From contig JAUQXU010000162.1 of assembly GCA_030837935.1 (NCBI GenBank), forward strand, positions 1 to 13,192: a stretch of 13,192 bases of DNA, in the 5' to 3' direction. This document shows, piece by piece, positions 1 to 7,971 of the stretch (within the stretch, counting starts at the first letter, position 1; every line of letters begins with the position of its first letter). The DNA comes from Candidatus Brocadia sp. (GTDB lineage: Bacteria > Planctomycetota > Brocadiia > Brocadiales > Brocadiaceae). Both the position numbers and the translations under genes were made by a program. The notes beneath the pieces were generated by a model. The model was not told the origin of the DNA and did not search any database. It worked only from the letters and a program-made list of their open reading frames with translations.

Positions 1-869
1 TGCCCGAATATCCTGGCATAGTCAAAAAGTTCTTCGACTGTCTTTGCCCGCAAAACTCCCGACTGTTTAAATGCCGTATCAAATGCGTTTTCAGCGCCAG
101 CCAACGTTCCCGTATGTGAAGAAGCAGCCCTTGCGCCTGCCATAGTGCCGCCCGATTTTACTATAATCATGGGTTTTTTTTTCGTGATTGTTTGGGCAGC
201 ACGCATAAATGCCATTCCGTTTTTTACCCCTTCTAAATAACCGAGAATGACCTTCGTCTGGTCATCACTATCGATAACTTGTATAAGGTCTACCTCATCA
301 ATATCTGTTTTGTTCCCCATACTGATAAATTTGGAAAATCCAATACATTCATCCACTGCCCAATCCAATACTGAAGTACAAAGTGCCCCCGATTGAGAAA
401 TGAACGCAATACCACCCTGCGCAGGCATGTCGGCGGCAAAAGATGCATTGAGGGCTGATTTCGTATCAATCAACCCGAGACAGTTTGGCCCGATCATGCG
501 AATCGAATGCTGTTTGATCTTCCGGAGTAAATCCCGCTCCCTTGATGCACCATCAATGCCGCTCTCTTTAAAGCCGGCGCTAATAACAATAATCGAGTCA
601 ATCCCTTTATTATGACATTCATCAACTACGGCTAATACATGGGGGGCAGGCACAACAATCACGGCAAGATCAATGGTATCGTTAATTTCTCTCAGGCTGG
701 CATATGTTTTGATTCCCAGGATATTATCCGCTTTGGGATTCACCGGATAAACCTTCCCCTGGTACCCATACGCAACCAGATTCTTGAGTAAATCGTGCCC
801 CACCTTCCCTTCTTCACGAGAGGCCCCAATAACCGCAACTGTTCTTGGTGAAAAGAAATGTTCCAGCAT
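1..869 (-). CDS. NDP-forming acyl-CoA synthetase (acetate-CoA ligase family), N-terminal part, cut by window edge
   Basis: The frame is open from an ATG at 869-867 to the left edge, giving 289 residues of a protein that continues outside the window. Seen: an N-terminal CoA-binding Rossmann domain (about residues 5-130, with VIGASREEGKVG at 13-24 and GPNCLG at 127-132), then a succinyl-CoA-ligase-like domain with ISQSGAL at 157-163 and an SHTGTLAG motif at 251-258. In the ADP-forming acetyl-CoA synthetase/succinyl-CoA synthetase superfamily, the His of this motif (His252 here) is the phosphorylated catalytic residue. Known role: interconversion of acyl-CoA plus ADP and Pi with free acid, CoA and ATP, in the cytoplasm. 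The ATP-grasp domain would lie off the window. The start follows the stop of the AsmA-like gene by 3 nt, so the two are probably co-transcribed and translationally coupled. The substrate cannot be told, and a GNAT-fused protein acetyltransferase of the same family is not excluded. Confidence 0.9.
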   Translation of the reverse strand, partial: MLEHFFSPRTVAVIGASREEGKVGHDLLKNLVAYGYQGKVYPVNPKADNILGIKTYASLREINDTIDLAVIVVPAPHVLAVVDECHNKGIDSIIVISAGFKESGIDGASRERDLLRKIKQHSIRMIGPNCLGLIDTKSALNASFAADMPAQGGIAFISQSGALCTSVLDWAVDECIGFSKFISMGNKTDIDEVDLIQVIDSDDQTKVILGYLEGVKNGMAFMRAAQTITKKKPMIIVKSGGTMAGARAASSHTGTLAGAENAFDTAFKQSGVLRAKTVEELFDYARIFG

Positions 870-872
870 ACC

Positions 873-3194
873 TTAAAGAGTATCGTTTCCCATTTTCTTG
901 CTTTCGGTGTCGTTTAAAGTTTCATGTCCTTCTTTTGGTAATATCTCAAACATGTTCTTGATAGATTGAGTGAAGGGTTTAAACGGGACCGAATGGCTTT
1001 CCGGATTTGAATACGTGCCTTTGATCTCCACCATCGTCAACTGTTTCCGTACACCCCCTACTATAAGATCAAAAAACTTTCCTACAATAGGAAGCTGTGA
1101 AAATAAGCCTTTATTGAATCCGGCAACAACATCTATGTGAACTTTTCCATCAAAATTGATATTCCCGCGACCGTTAAGTTCAATGGTGTCGCTATAGACC
1201 TTTCCTTCATCAATATGAATTATACCGTCTTTGATCGTAAACTTTGCTTTTGCACTGTGAAAACTCTCTTTTTTTGTTAGACTGACATTAAGGAAGTTGA
1301 AAACACTAAGAATAATAGGAACCTCTGAAAGATATCCTTCGTTCACATTGAATTGCCCCTCAGCGTAAAAATTTTTAGGGTCGGATCCAATTCCGTTAAA
1401 TTTAATGTTGCCGTAAAGTAAACCAGACACTGAATTTTCAGCCTTGGTTACCTTATGCGCCAATTCTTCAAGTGCAATCCTTGAAAAAATAACTTCTCCA
1501 TGATAATTATAGGGATCTGTCGATACAGATAGCGTTCCTTCTACATGCCCACCGCAGCAATTGGCGTTAATACGCTTGCCTGAAAATCCGCTTTTGCCGA
1601 ATTCGAGCCTTCCTGCCATCCCCCAGAGAGGAATCTTATAAGTGCCAGCCTTAATCTCGCAATCCTTGAGATTGATCTCGATGGTACGATCGTCGCTCTT
1701 CTCGCCAAAACCTTGAAAATTAGCGTTAATATCTATCTTTCCTGCAGGATTCAGATTTGTCCAAAGCTTTTCTCCAAGTGTTTTGTCAGGAAGATTTTTC
1801 AAAAACGATTCGGTAATAGACAGGTTTGGGGCACGAAAATTAAATATCTTTCTATTCCTGTTCATATCGTAAACGCCGTTCATCTCAGTAAAAACGGACT
1901 GATCTCCACACTGAATAAGGCCCGTGGCATTTTTAAATACTAAGACATTGTCGGCTAGTTTAAACTCTCCATTCACATAAGAAATAGGGAGAGAAAAATC
2001 CAGAGGCCTGATTTCCAAGCCCTTGCAATTCGCGACCAGAAAATAACTCCGCTCTTGTTTTTCCCTTTCGTTATACTGGAGGGTCAAGTCTACTAAACCA
2101 GTTGGCCGTATTCTTGACCACACCTGTTCGCCGACATCAGGCCCATTCTTTAAAAGTTCCTGGTTTACTAATAAATTAGGAATCGTCATTACAAGGGTCT
2201 TTTGGGATCCGTAAAGATCAAACTCTCCCTTGAATTCAGCCTGAGAGGTGTAATTTCCGCAGTTTATGTACCCGACAATTCCTTTCAGATATAACTTTTC
2301 TGTGTTCAATTCCACCGCACCGTTCAGGTTATACATCGGAAATGGCCAATCCGCATACGTAGCCGTGAGCCCATTGAGGTTGACATTGACGACATAATCC
2401 GTCTTATTTTGCTTATCCTGATTATTAAAACTGGCCTTGCAGGACACGTTGACCTTTCCAACAGGTTTATAATCTCTCCAGAGCATCTTGCCGATGTATG
2501 GGAATCTGTCACAAAACCCCTCGTTTATTACAATACTATTTGCGTCGGCCTCGATGTCAAGGCGGGGAATATCGGGATGAAGTCTCATAGTAAACGAATA
2601 ATTCCCTAAAAATTCATCATCTATGTTCCCTTTCATGATAATATCTTTAAGGGAACCTGCGTAAGGCAAAAATGTGATATCGATACCCGACAACTTGATT
2701 TCTGGAGTATTTTTTTGGGGGTCTTCCTTGACATGAATCTTCATATCTCTGATTTCGATGCCTTGCCTTAATACATCCAAATAGACTGGTATTCTTAAAT
2801 TATCAAAGTTTGCCTTAATGGCATTCAGGAGCGACCAAATATCTGTGGGTTTTTCGACGGTTAATTCTGGTTCAATGATTATAGCATTGCTAATATTAAG
2901 CTGGCCTTTTATAAGGTTTTGTGGGTTGTGTTTTAACACAATTTTAGGGATCTTAAGAGACTTGCCTCGTGTATCTTCAGAGGTGCCAACAAATGCGAGG
3001 TTATCGATAGTAATCCCTTCTAAAAAATCCACGTGTGCATGATCAATTGCAACCTCTCCAAAAGCACTCATCATGCTCAACAAGCGGCTCTTTATTGCTT
3101 CATCAGAAGTTATCCGCATGGCAAGGATATATACAAATACTGCTATTCCAATGAGAAAACAAACAATGATCGGAATAATTACTTTTTTTTTCAT
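873..3194 (-). CDS. AsmA-like membrane-anchored protein with triplicated internal module
   Basis: 773 residues. The N-terminus has a Lys-rich start and one hydrophobic segment (about 5-26), fitting an uncleaved signal anchor with the rest in the periplasm or inter-membrane space. The body alternates short beta-type stretches. The C-terminal 590-730 region (GNIKFNG..., a region of N-x-G-rich strands, then GLFSQLPIVGKFFDLIVGG) looks like the C-terminal domain of AsmA/DUF3971-type proteins. Relatives of this family (AsmA, TamB, YhdP) are linked to outer-membrane assembly and lipid transport between membranes; that role here is inference. Three repeat units of about 120 residues are visible, each with a W-x4-P-x-G-x-V/I-x motif at Trp239, Trp359 and Trp478. 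The start is supported by AAGGAG at 3204-3199, 4 nt upstream of the ATG. It sits directly upstream of the acyl-CoA synthetase gene, 3 nt away. Family membership is fairly sure, exact function is not. Confidence 0.82.
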   Translation of the reverse strand: MKKKVIIPIIVCFLIGIAVFVYILAMRITSDEAIKSRLLSMMSAFGEVAIDHAHVDFLEGITIDNLAFVGTSEDTRGKSLKIPKIVLKHNPQNLIKGQLNISNAIIIEPELTVEKPTDIWSLLNAIKANFDNLRIPVYLDVLRQGIEIRDMKIHVKEDPQKNTPEIKLSGIDITFLPYAGSLKDIIMKGNIDDEFLGNYSFTMRLHPDIPRLDIEADANSIVINEGFCDRFPYIGKMLWRDYKPVGKVNVSCKASFNNQDKQNKTDYVVNVNLNGLTATYADWPFPMYNLNGAVELNTEKLYLKGIVGYINCGNYTSQAEFKGEFDLYGSQKTLVMTIPNLLVNQELLKNGPDVGEQVWSRIRPTGLVDLTLQYNEREKQERSYFLVANCKGLEIRPLDFSLPISYVNGEFKLADNVLVFKNATGLIQCGDQSVFTEMNGVYDMNRNRKIFNFRAPNLSITESFLKNLPDKTLGEKLWTNLNPAGKIDINANFQGFGEKSDDRTIEINLKDCEIKAGTYKIPLWGMAGRLEFGKSGFSGKRINANCCGGHVEGTLSVSTDPYNYHGEVIFSRIALEELAHKVTKAENSVSGLLYGNIKFNGIGSDPKNFYAEGQFNVNEGYLSEVPIILSVFNFLNVSLTKKESFHSAKAKFTIKDGIIHIDEGKVYSDTIELNGRGNINFDGKVHIDVVAGFNKGLFSQLPIVGKFFDLIVGGVRKQLTMVEIKGTYSNPESHSVPFKPFTQSIKNMFEILPKEGHETLNDTESKKMGNDTL

Positions 3195-3351
3195 GGAACT
3201 CCTTTTTGCCTATCAAAATAATGCTAAAGGGTACTGTTATTGCAAATGTATTTCAAGTTTAAATTCTTAAAAGGTTAAACAAGCCTGATGGAAAACTCTT
3301 GTCCTTCCAGAGAAATTAGCTATAATAAATTTTTAAACGTAACCAAACCTA

Positions 3352-3370
3352 TGTAAGCCCTTAGCTTACA
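3352..3370. repeat. Perfect 7-bp hairpin in intergenic region
   Basis: TGTAAGC at 3352-3358 pairs with GCTTACA at 3364-3370 across a 5-nt loop. No T-run follows on either strand, so it does not look like an intrinsic terminator. It lies about 20 nt downstream of the expected start of the weak plus-strand promoter at 3299-3326. Role unknown; chance is possible in AT-rich DNA. Confidence 0.35.
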
Positions 3371-3470
3371 AAAGGGCATGGAAATATAACACTACCCTTC
3401 AGGTTAGCGTGGATAAGAGATAAATATACACCCCGATTCCTTGAAACTATTCGGCCTCCGCTCAATAATT

Positions 3471-3491
3471 ATGACAAAAATATATTGTCAT
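3471..3491. repeat. Inverted repeat ATGACAA-n7-TTGTCAT, possible operator
   Basis: Two perfect 7-bp arms are separated by 7 nt, giving a centre-to-centre spacing of 14 nt. This is somewhat longer than one helical turn. Such symmetry suits a dimeric regulator site, but no regulator gene is in the window and the assignment is inference. Confidence 0.3.
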
Positions 3492-3894
3492 TTGCTGAGT
3501 AATCATCCTATATCATCTATCATCTTGCTTATAAAAAATAATCGGTCTATTATTCTTAAGACATTTTTAGATTTGATTTAAAAATAATCATTTTTATAAA
3601 ATTCTTAAACCTTTTACCGATAATTTAGACAATTTGGCTAGATGTCATAAAAGCTTTAAAACGCTTAGTTAGTTATACAAAGAAAAGATTTTTATTACAT
3701 TTTGTAGACTTTTTAAAAAAGTGAGATATTAATAATACCACTATGCCGAGAAGGTGCCAGTAACACAAAAGAGATAAAATACTGAATTTAAAAAGGAAAC
3801 AAACCTTCCCGGTGCATAAATGAAAATACAATATCATAGCTATTCAGATTTAAAGAGACATAGGTGGTCTTTGTGTTTTTTTTAACTTGTTGTT

Positions 3895-3900
3895 AGGAGA
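3895..3900 (+). promoter_or_regulatory. Ribosome binding site fixing the pyrophosphorylase start
   Basis: AGGAGA ends 7 nt before the ATG at 3908. The same frame could begin at a TTG at 3887, but that would place the Shine-Dalgarno sequence inside the coding region, so 3908 is chosen. Confidence 0.8.
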
Positions 3901-3907
3901 AATATTC

Positions 3908-5389
3908 ATGAAATTTTCGAATTCACTATTTATGCATTCTCCCGTTGATAACAAACTCCCAATAAGAAAAACATTGGAAAAAGAATATTCTGACTACACA
4001 AGCTACATTGAAGATGCTTATAAATTCGGGCAATCCCACGTCTTTGGGTGGTGGAGTGAAATAACCCCTTCAGAAAAAAAGAGCCTCCTGGACCAGATAT
4101 CTTCCATCAATTTTCTTCTTATTAAGAAGCTTTTCAATGATGCAGTATTGAAAACCACGCAACCGAGGCAGGGTATTTTAATACCACCACAAGTTATAGC
4201 CGTTCCTAAGCATGACACTGAAAAGGAAATTGCAGAAAGGGCAAAGCAAATTGGCGAAAATTCTTTACGGAAAGGAGAAGTTGCCATTCTCACGGTTGCT
4301 GGTGGGGACGGAACGAGGCTAGGGATCAGTGGGCCGAAAGGAACATTTCCCATTGCACCAATTAGTAAAAAGAGTATTTTTCAGCTTCATGCAGAAAAAA
4401 TAATTGCAGTGCAAAAAAGATACAATACCAGGATTCCATGGTACATCATGACTAGCAAAAATAACGACTCTGCAACACAAAATTTTTTCAAATCTCATAA
4501 ATTCTTTGGACTAGACTCTCAGCAGGTATGTTTTTTTACCCAAGGAATGCTCCCCGTCGTGGACCTGAATGGAAATTTATTGATGGATTCAAAATCAAAT
4601 ATCATAATGAGCCCCAATGGTCACGGAGGAGTACTTGTTGCCCTTAAGGAAAAGGGCATTCTCAGTGATATGAAGAGTCGCGGCATCAAAAATATCTTTT
4701 ACCATCAGATTGACAACGTTTTAATAAAAATTGCTGATCCGATTTTTATTGGATATCATGTGAAAGATGAGGCAGAGATATCATTAAAAGTGGTCAAAAA
4801 ATGTCACCCTGAAGAAAAGGTAGGAATTGTAGTATATATTGATGGACATTTACATATGATCGAATATAGCGAACTCAGCCGGAAGGATATGTATGCAAAA
4901 ATTGAGGATGGTACGTTGAAATACAATGCTGGAAACATTGCAGTACACATGATAGATATCGGTTTCCTTGAAAAAGTATATCAGATGGAAGAGTCTCTCC
5001 CGTATCATGCCGCAATGAAAAAGGTACCATGCCTGGGTGAAGACGGCGGCATGATCGATCCCAAGGAAAATAATGCTATTAAATTTGAGAGTTTCATCTT
5101 TGATATACTGAGATATGTTAAAAAAAGTGTGATTATGGAGGTTCTTCGCGAGGATGAGTTTTCCCCGCTAAAAAATATGAAAGGGGAAAACTCCCCGGCT
5201 TCCACAAGACAAGACATGATTAATCTGTTTGGACGATGGTTACAGAATATTGGTGTTTCGATTCCCACGGACTCTCACGGTAATGTCATGGGTTTAATTG
5301 AGATCAACCCTTGCTTTGCCCTGGACCAAGAGGAACTAAGAAATAAGGTTGACAGGTATTTTCAGTTTCATGGGAATTTAAGTCTATAA
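3908..5389 (+). CDS. UAP1-like UDP-sugar (UDP-GlcNAc/UDP-Glc) pyrophosphorylase, UDPGP type 1 family
   Basis: 493 residues. The UDPGP-family nucleotide-binding loop AGGDGTRLG is at 131-139, followed by PKGTFPI (143-149), matching the L-x-x-G-G-x-G-T-R-L-G...PKG signature, with Lys144 a likely pyrophosphate/UTP contact. Further stretches resembling eukaryotic UAP1 are PWYIMTS, the SPNGHGG loop that contacts the sugar-nucleotide base, a QIDN metal/UDP-binding segment and DPIFIGYHV. Known reaction of the family: UTP plus GlcNAc-1-P (or Glc-1-P, GalNAc-1-P) gives UDP-sugar and PPi in the cytoplasm, feeding cell-wall, LPS or glycan synthesis. The length (about 490) fits UAP1 rather than bacterial GlmU (about 450 with a left-handed beta helix) or GalU (about 300). 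No partner gene is adjacent, and it converges with the TMTC-like gene. The family is sure; the sugar specificity is not. Confidence 0.9.
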   Translation: MKFSNSLFMHSPVDNKLPIRKTLEKEYSDYTSYIEDAYKFGQSHVFGWWSEITPSEKKSLLDQISSINFLLIKKLFNDAVLKTTQPRQGILIPPQVIAVPKHDTEKEIAERAKQIGENSLRKGEVAILTVAGGDGTRLGISGPKGTFPIAPISKKSIFQLHAEKIIAVQKRYNTRIPWYIMTSKNNDSATQNFFKSHKFFGLDSQQVCFFTQGMLPVVDLNGNLLMDSKSNIIMSPNGHGGVLVALKEKGILSDMKSRGIKNIFYHQIDNVLIKIADPIFIGYHVKDEAEISLKVVKKCHPEEKVGIVVYIDGHLHMIEYSELSRKDMYAKIEDGTLKYNAGNIAVHMIDIGFLEKVYQMEESLPYHAAMKKVPCLGEDGGMIDPKENNAIKFESFIFDILRYVKKSVIMEVLREDEFSPLKNMKGENSPASTRQDMINLFGRWLQNIGVSIPTDSHGNVMGLIEINPCFALDQEELRNKVDRYFQFHGNLSL

Positions 5390-5454
5390 GCTATCATCAG
5401 AAAACACAAAAAAAGTACCATGTTTAGTACATTTCATGTGGTTTGTATGTTTAG

Positions 5455-5491
5455 GTTGGCAATCAGTAGAAGGTGCCATTTTATTGCCAAC
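5455..5491. repeat. Perfect 9-bp inverted repeat between convergent genes
   Basis: GTTGGCAAT at 5455-5463 and ATTGCCAAC at 5483-5491 are exact reverse complements with a 19-nt loop. It is the strongest symmetric element in the 175-nt gap between the two converging genes, where a bidirectional terminator is expected. The long loop and lack of a T-run make it an atypical terminator. Confidence 0.4.
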
Positions 5492-5564
5492 AGCCTGCTG
5501 CATCTGTTTTGGTGCGGCTGTGTAACTCTGTGTGCTTTTTAGCAATCTGCGCAGTGAACAGTTT

Positions 5565-7556
5565 TTATCGTGATGCTTGAAGTTCTTCTATAATCTTCCT
5601 TATTGCACCCGCCTCCTTATTATTTGGGTCCAGTCTCAGAAATTCATGAAAAAGGGATAAGGCTTTTTGAATATCTTTTTTATAATTGAGGTAGATTATT
5701 CCCAGGTTTTTATAAGCATTGGGATAATTGGGCCTTATCCGTAAGGCCTCTTCAATTTCCATAATCGCCTTGTCGAATAGTCCCTTATTGGCATAGACTG
5801 TACCCAGACAACTATGTGCCTCGGCATGATCTGGTTCGTAATGGATAGCGAGCCTAAATTCGTCTATCGAGGCGTCAAAAAGTTCTTTTTTGAAATAGGC
5901 TAGCCCCAGATTGAAATGAGCATCGTAATAATTTGGTTTTAAGAGAACGGCCTCTTTGAATTTTGAAATCCCCTCATCAAGATGTCCTTCGTCAATTAAG
6001 ATATTACCCATATTATTGTGGGTAATTGCAGAGTTAGGATTTACTGCTAAAACACGGCGGTACTCTTCTAACGCCTTTTCTCTCATGCCTTTCTTCTGGT
6101 AAGCCATCCCTAAATTGTGATGATATTCTGGGTCTGGCTCAATAGCTATCGCCGTTTGAAACTCACGAATCGCCAAATCTATATTGCCTTCATTCAGGTA
6201 AATCATACCCAGATTATTATGAGCCCTCGAACTATTAGGCGAGCTCTCTATAGTTTTTAACCAGAACGTAAACTGGTCTCTCCAGATTCTATTTCTCTTT
6301 ATTGCAGATAACGAATAAAGGACAACAGGGACTAACACCAGGCACGTTATGAGTATGGAAAACGGCTTGCGGAGCTGAGAATGCAAGAGATTGGGAGAGG
6401 GTTGGGTTGAAAAATCAATACACCCATTTCCCCATCTTCCCATGTTCCTGTCTTTCTTTGAAACAAACGTGCATACTTCTCTCAGGATTCCCAGTACTAT
6501 GTATGAGAGCGCCGCACAAAATCCGACTGCCGGGAGGTACAGGTATCTCTCGGCCATAATATTAGCTATCGGAATAATATTCATGGTGGGGATCATAGTA
6601 ATAAAAAACCAGAGCATGAAGAAAAATAGATACCGTGTATGGTTATACAATCTAAAGATAATTACCCCGATTGCACTCAAAAACGTGATGCTAAAAATAA
6701 AGGTTATGGCAAGCGGGGCTTTCGTGAGTGGTATAATATAATCTGCATTAAAATGAATGGGGAAAAGCAATAGTTTTATATATGATCCAAGAATCTTCGG
6801 CATGGTTAGCAGGTTTACCAGGAAGCTATTATCAGGATACATTAACTGTTTTTCTAAAGGATTGTGTAACCACACAAACCGCAAAAACAGATAAAAGCTG
6901 CTGACAAGGATAAATCCCAGATAATATCGAATCGTATTTCTCTTTATCGTCTCGGCACCGTCAAAAACCCAGTCGAAAAGGACGATAATTATGGGTAGGG
7001 TAATTGCCACTTCCTTGGAACACAAACTTAAAAGATACGAAAACAGGGAAAGGGGGTACAGAAAGACATATTTGTGAAAATGCCTTCTTGATTGAATGAA
7101 TAATACGAGGGAACCAAGAAAAAAGACAGTGGCCAGAAGATCTTCCCGGTAGCTGACTCCATTCACTGCCTCCGTCAATATGGGGTGAGAGGCAAAAAAA
7201 ATACCCGTCAGAAAAGGAATGGCACTGTTCTTAACTATGACAGACAGTAGCAGGTAACCAAGCACTGCGGAGATGGCATGAAGCAGGATATTGGTCAGGT
7301 GAAATCCAAACGGATTGAGGCGCCACATCGAGTAATCGAGAAAATAGGTAAGGGTAACGACAGGGCGATAAGTTACTTCTCCTGAACTGTTAAAATAATC
7401 GTTGGTAAATAAGGCAGAGAAATTTCCCCAATCTCTGATAAAATAATTATTGGTTATCGTGAAAACATCGTCGTAGACAAAGGCATTGTCAAGTGAATTG
7501 AGAAAAGCAATAAATGCCAGGGCGCTAATGAGCAATATTTGTGATATTCTTATCAC
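5565..7556 (-). CDS. TMTC-like GT-C membrane glycosyltransferase with C-terminal TPR repeats
   Basis: 663 residues. About ten hydrophobic segments fill residues 5-420, and six tandem TPR units of 34 residues fill about 443-647. The first luminal/periplasmic loop carries VYDD (27-30), the acidic pair typical of GT-C enzymes, followed by YRPV (64-67). Later come HPILTEAVNG (124-133), SKEVAITLP (180-188) and AERYLYLP (335-342), the pattern of the TMTC family. In animals TMTC proteins are O-mannosyltransferases using dolichyl-phosphate mannose; bacterial relatives are uncharacterised, so a polyprenyl-linked sugar donor and an envelope substrate are inference. The start is a GTG at 7556-7554 with no clear Shine-Dalgarno; a TTG eight codons in is an alternative. 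A good promoter lies at 7633-7661. Oddity: a low-complexity stretch at residues 366-397 sits in the last cytoplasmic loop (see findings). Confidence 0.85.
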   Translation of the reverse strand: MIRISQILLISALAFIAFLNSLDNAFVYDDVFTITNNYFIRDWGNFSALFTNDYFNSSGEVTYRPVVTLTYFLDYSMWRLNPFGFHLTNILLHAISAVLGYLLLSVIVKNSAIPFLTGIFFASHPILTEAVNGVSYREDLLATVFFLGSLVLFIQSRRHFHKYVFLYPLSLFSYLLSLCSKEVAITLPIIIVLFDWVFDGAETIKRNTIRYYLGFILVSSFYLFLRFVWLHNPLEKQLMYPDNSFLVNLLTMPKILGSYIKLLLFPIHFNADYIIPLTKAPLAITFIFSITFLSAIGVIIFRLYNHTRYLFFFMLWFFITMIPTMNIIPIANIMAERYLYLPAVGFCAALSYIVLGILREVCTFVSKKDRNMGRWGNGCIDFSTQPSPNLLHSQLRKPFSILITCLVLVPVVLYSLSAIKRNRIWRDQFTFWLKTIESSPNSSRAHNNLGMIYLNEGNIDLAIREFQTAIAIEPDPEYHHNLGMAYQKKGMREKALEEYRRVLAVNPNSAITHNNMGNILIDEGHLDEGISKFKEAVLLKPNYYDAHFNLGLAYFKKELFDASIDEFRLAIHYEPDHAEAHSCLGTVYANKGLFDKAIMEIEEALRIRPNYPNAYKNLGIIYLNYKKDIQKALSLFHEFLRLDPNNKEAGAIRKIIEELQASR

Positions 7557-7590
7557 GAGCGGATAACCGTCAAAAATTCATATTTCTGAA

Positions 7591-7605
7591 ACAATCCTGG
7601 ATTGT
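7591..7605. repeat. Palindrome ACAATCC-T-GGATTGT in the 5' leader of the TMTC-like gene
   Basis: Perfect 7-bp arms flank one central base. The element lies between the predicted transcription start (about 7626, minus strand) and the GTG start at 7556. A DNA-bound repressor site is possible; a 1-nt loop rules out an RNA hairpin with full pairing. Chance is not excluded. Confidence 0.35.
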
Positions 7606-7632
7606 AACAATCATAAATTCGGTAGCATAGAT

Positions 7633-7661
7633 ATTGTATGAATATTTCCCTTATCTTTCAA
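7633..7661 (-). promoter_or_regulatory. Sigma70-type promoter for the TMTC-like gene
   Basis: On the minus strand TTGAAA (7661-7656) is followed after exactly 17 nt by TACAAT (7638-7633). Both hexamers match consensus at 5 of 6 positions. Transcription would start near 7626, giving a leader of about 70 nt before the GTG. Confidence 0.65.
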
Positions 7662-7794
7662 ACCGAATTCACTTTATTTTTGCCCCCGGATTTAAAGAAC
7701 GACAAAATTCTTCAATAAGGAATGGAATTCTGAGGAGTGTAGTTAAGGTAGTGAGCAGGTGCAGACGAAACTGATACAGATTTAATGCAACCAG

Positions 7795-7825
7795 AAAAAA
7801 GGGCTACGGTAATAGCTGCCCCTTT
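7795..7825 (-). terminator. Intrinsic terminator of the initiator tRNA
   Basis: Read on the minus strand from 7825: an AAAGGGG arm, a 2-nt bulge, GCTA, a 6-nt loop, then TAGC, CC and a run of six T (plus-strand A-run 7795-7800). The stem is imperfect and uses two G-T pairs, but the T-run and the position 9 nt after the tRNA 3' end fit a terminator. Confidence 0.6.
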
Positions 7826-7833
7826 GATTTTAT

Positions 7834-7910
<77 letters not shown>

Positions 7911-7971
7911 TAATGGTATGAATGCCGCCTTTTTATATCACACATAAATAATCAGGCTACAATATTTGACT

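Larger units (their letters stand above)
3195..3907. other. 713-nt AT-rich intergenic region between divergent genes
   Basis: No gene is supported here. It separates the minus-strand AsmA-like gene from the plus-strand pyrophosphorylase gene, so it should hold both promoters. A plus-strand promoter-like pair TTGTCC (3299-3304) and TATAAT (3321-3326) with a 16-nt spacer exists, followed by a perfect 7-bp hairpin at 3352-3370. It lies almost 600 nt from the next gene, so a non-coding transcript or chance are both possible. A second perfect 7-bp inverted repeat is at 3471-3491 and an all-AT one at 3579-3596. I see no good promoter close to either start codon. A 21-codon reading frame at 3820-3885 has no ribosome binding site and was not called. 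Confidence 0.6.

Noticed and set aside
400..615. Plus-strand open frame of 71 codons
   Set aside because: It lies opposite the clearly coding acyl-CoA synthetase frame and has no recognisable protein character.
3820..3885. 21-codon reading frame just upstream of the pyrophosphorylase gene, possible leader peptide
   Set aside because: No Shine-Dalgarno within range, no codon runs suggesting attenuation, and no terminator/antiterminator hairpins after it.
3744..5481. Shared 11-mer AGAAGGTGCCA on both sides of the pyrophosphorylase gene, possible insertion footprint
   Set aside because: Several such 11-mer matches are expected by chance in 13 kb, and the flanks do not agree.
5455..5491. Calling the 9-bp inverted repeat a bidirectional terminator
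   Set aside because: A 19-nt loop and no T-run on either strand make that uncertain, so it is listed only as a repeat.
5565..6230. Repeated DNA pattern that could suggest a tandem array
   Set aside because: It is explained by the 34-residue TPR periodicity of the encoded protein; no direct repeats with spacers as in CRISPR are present.
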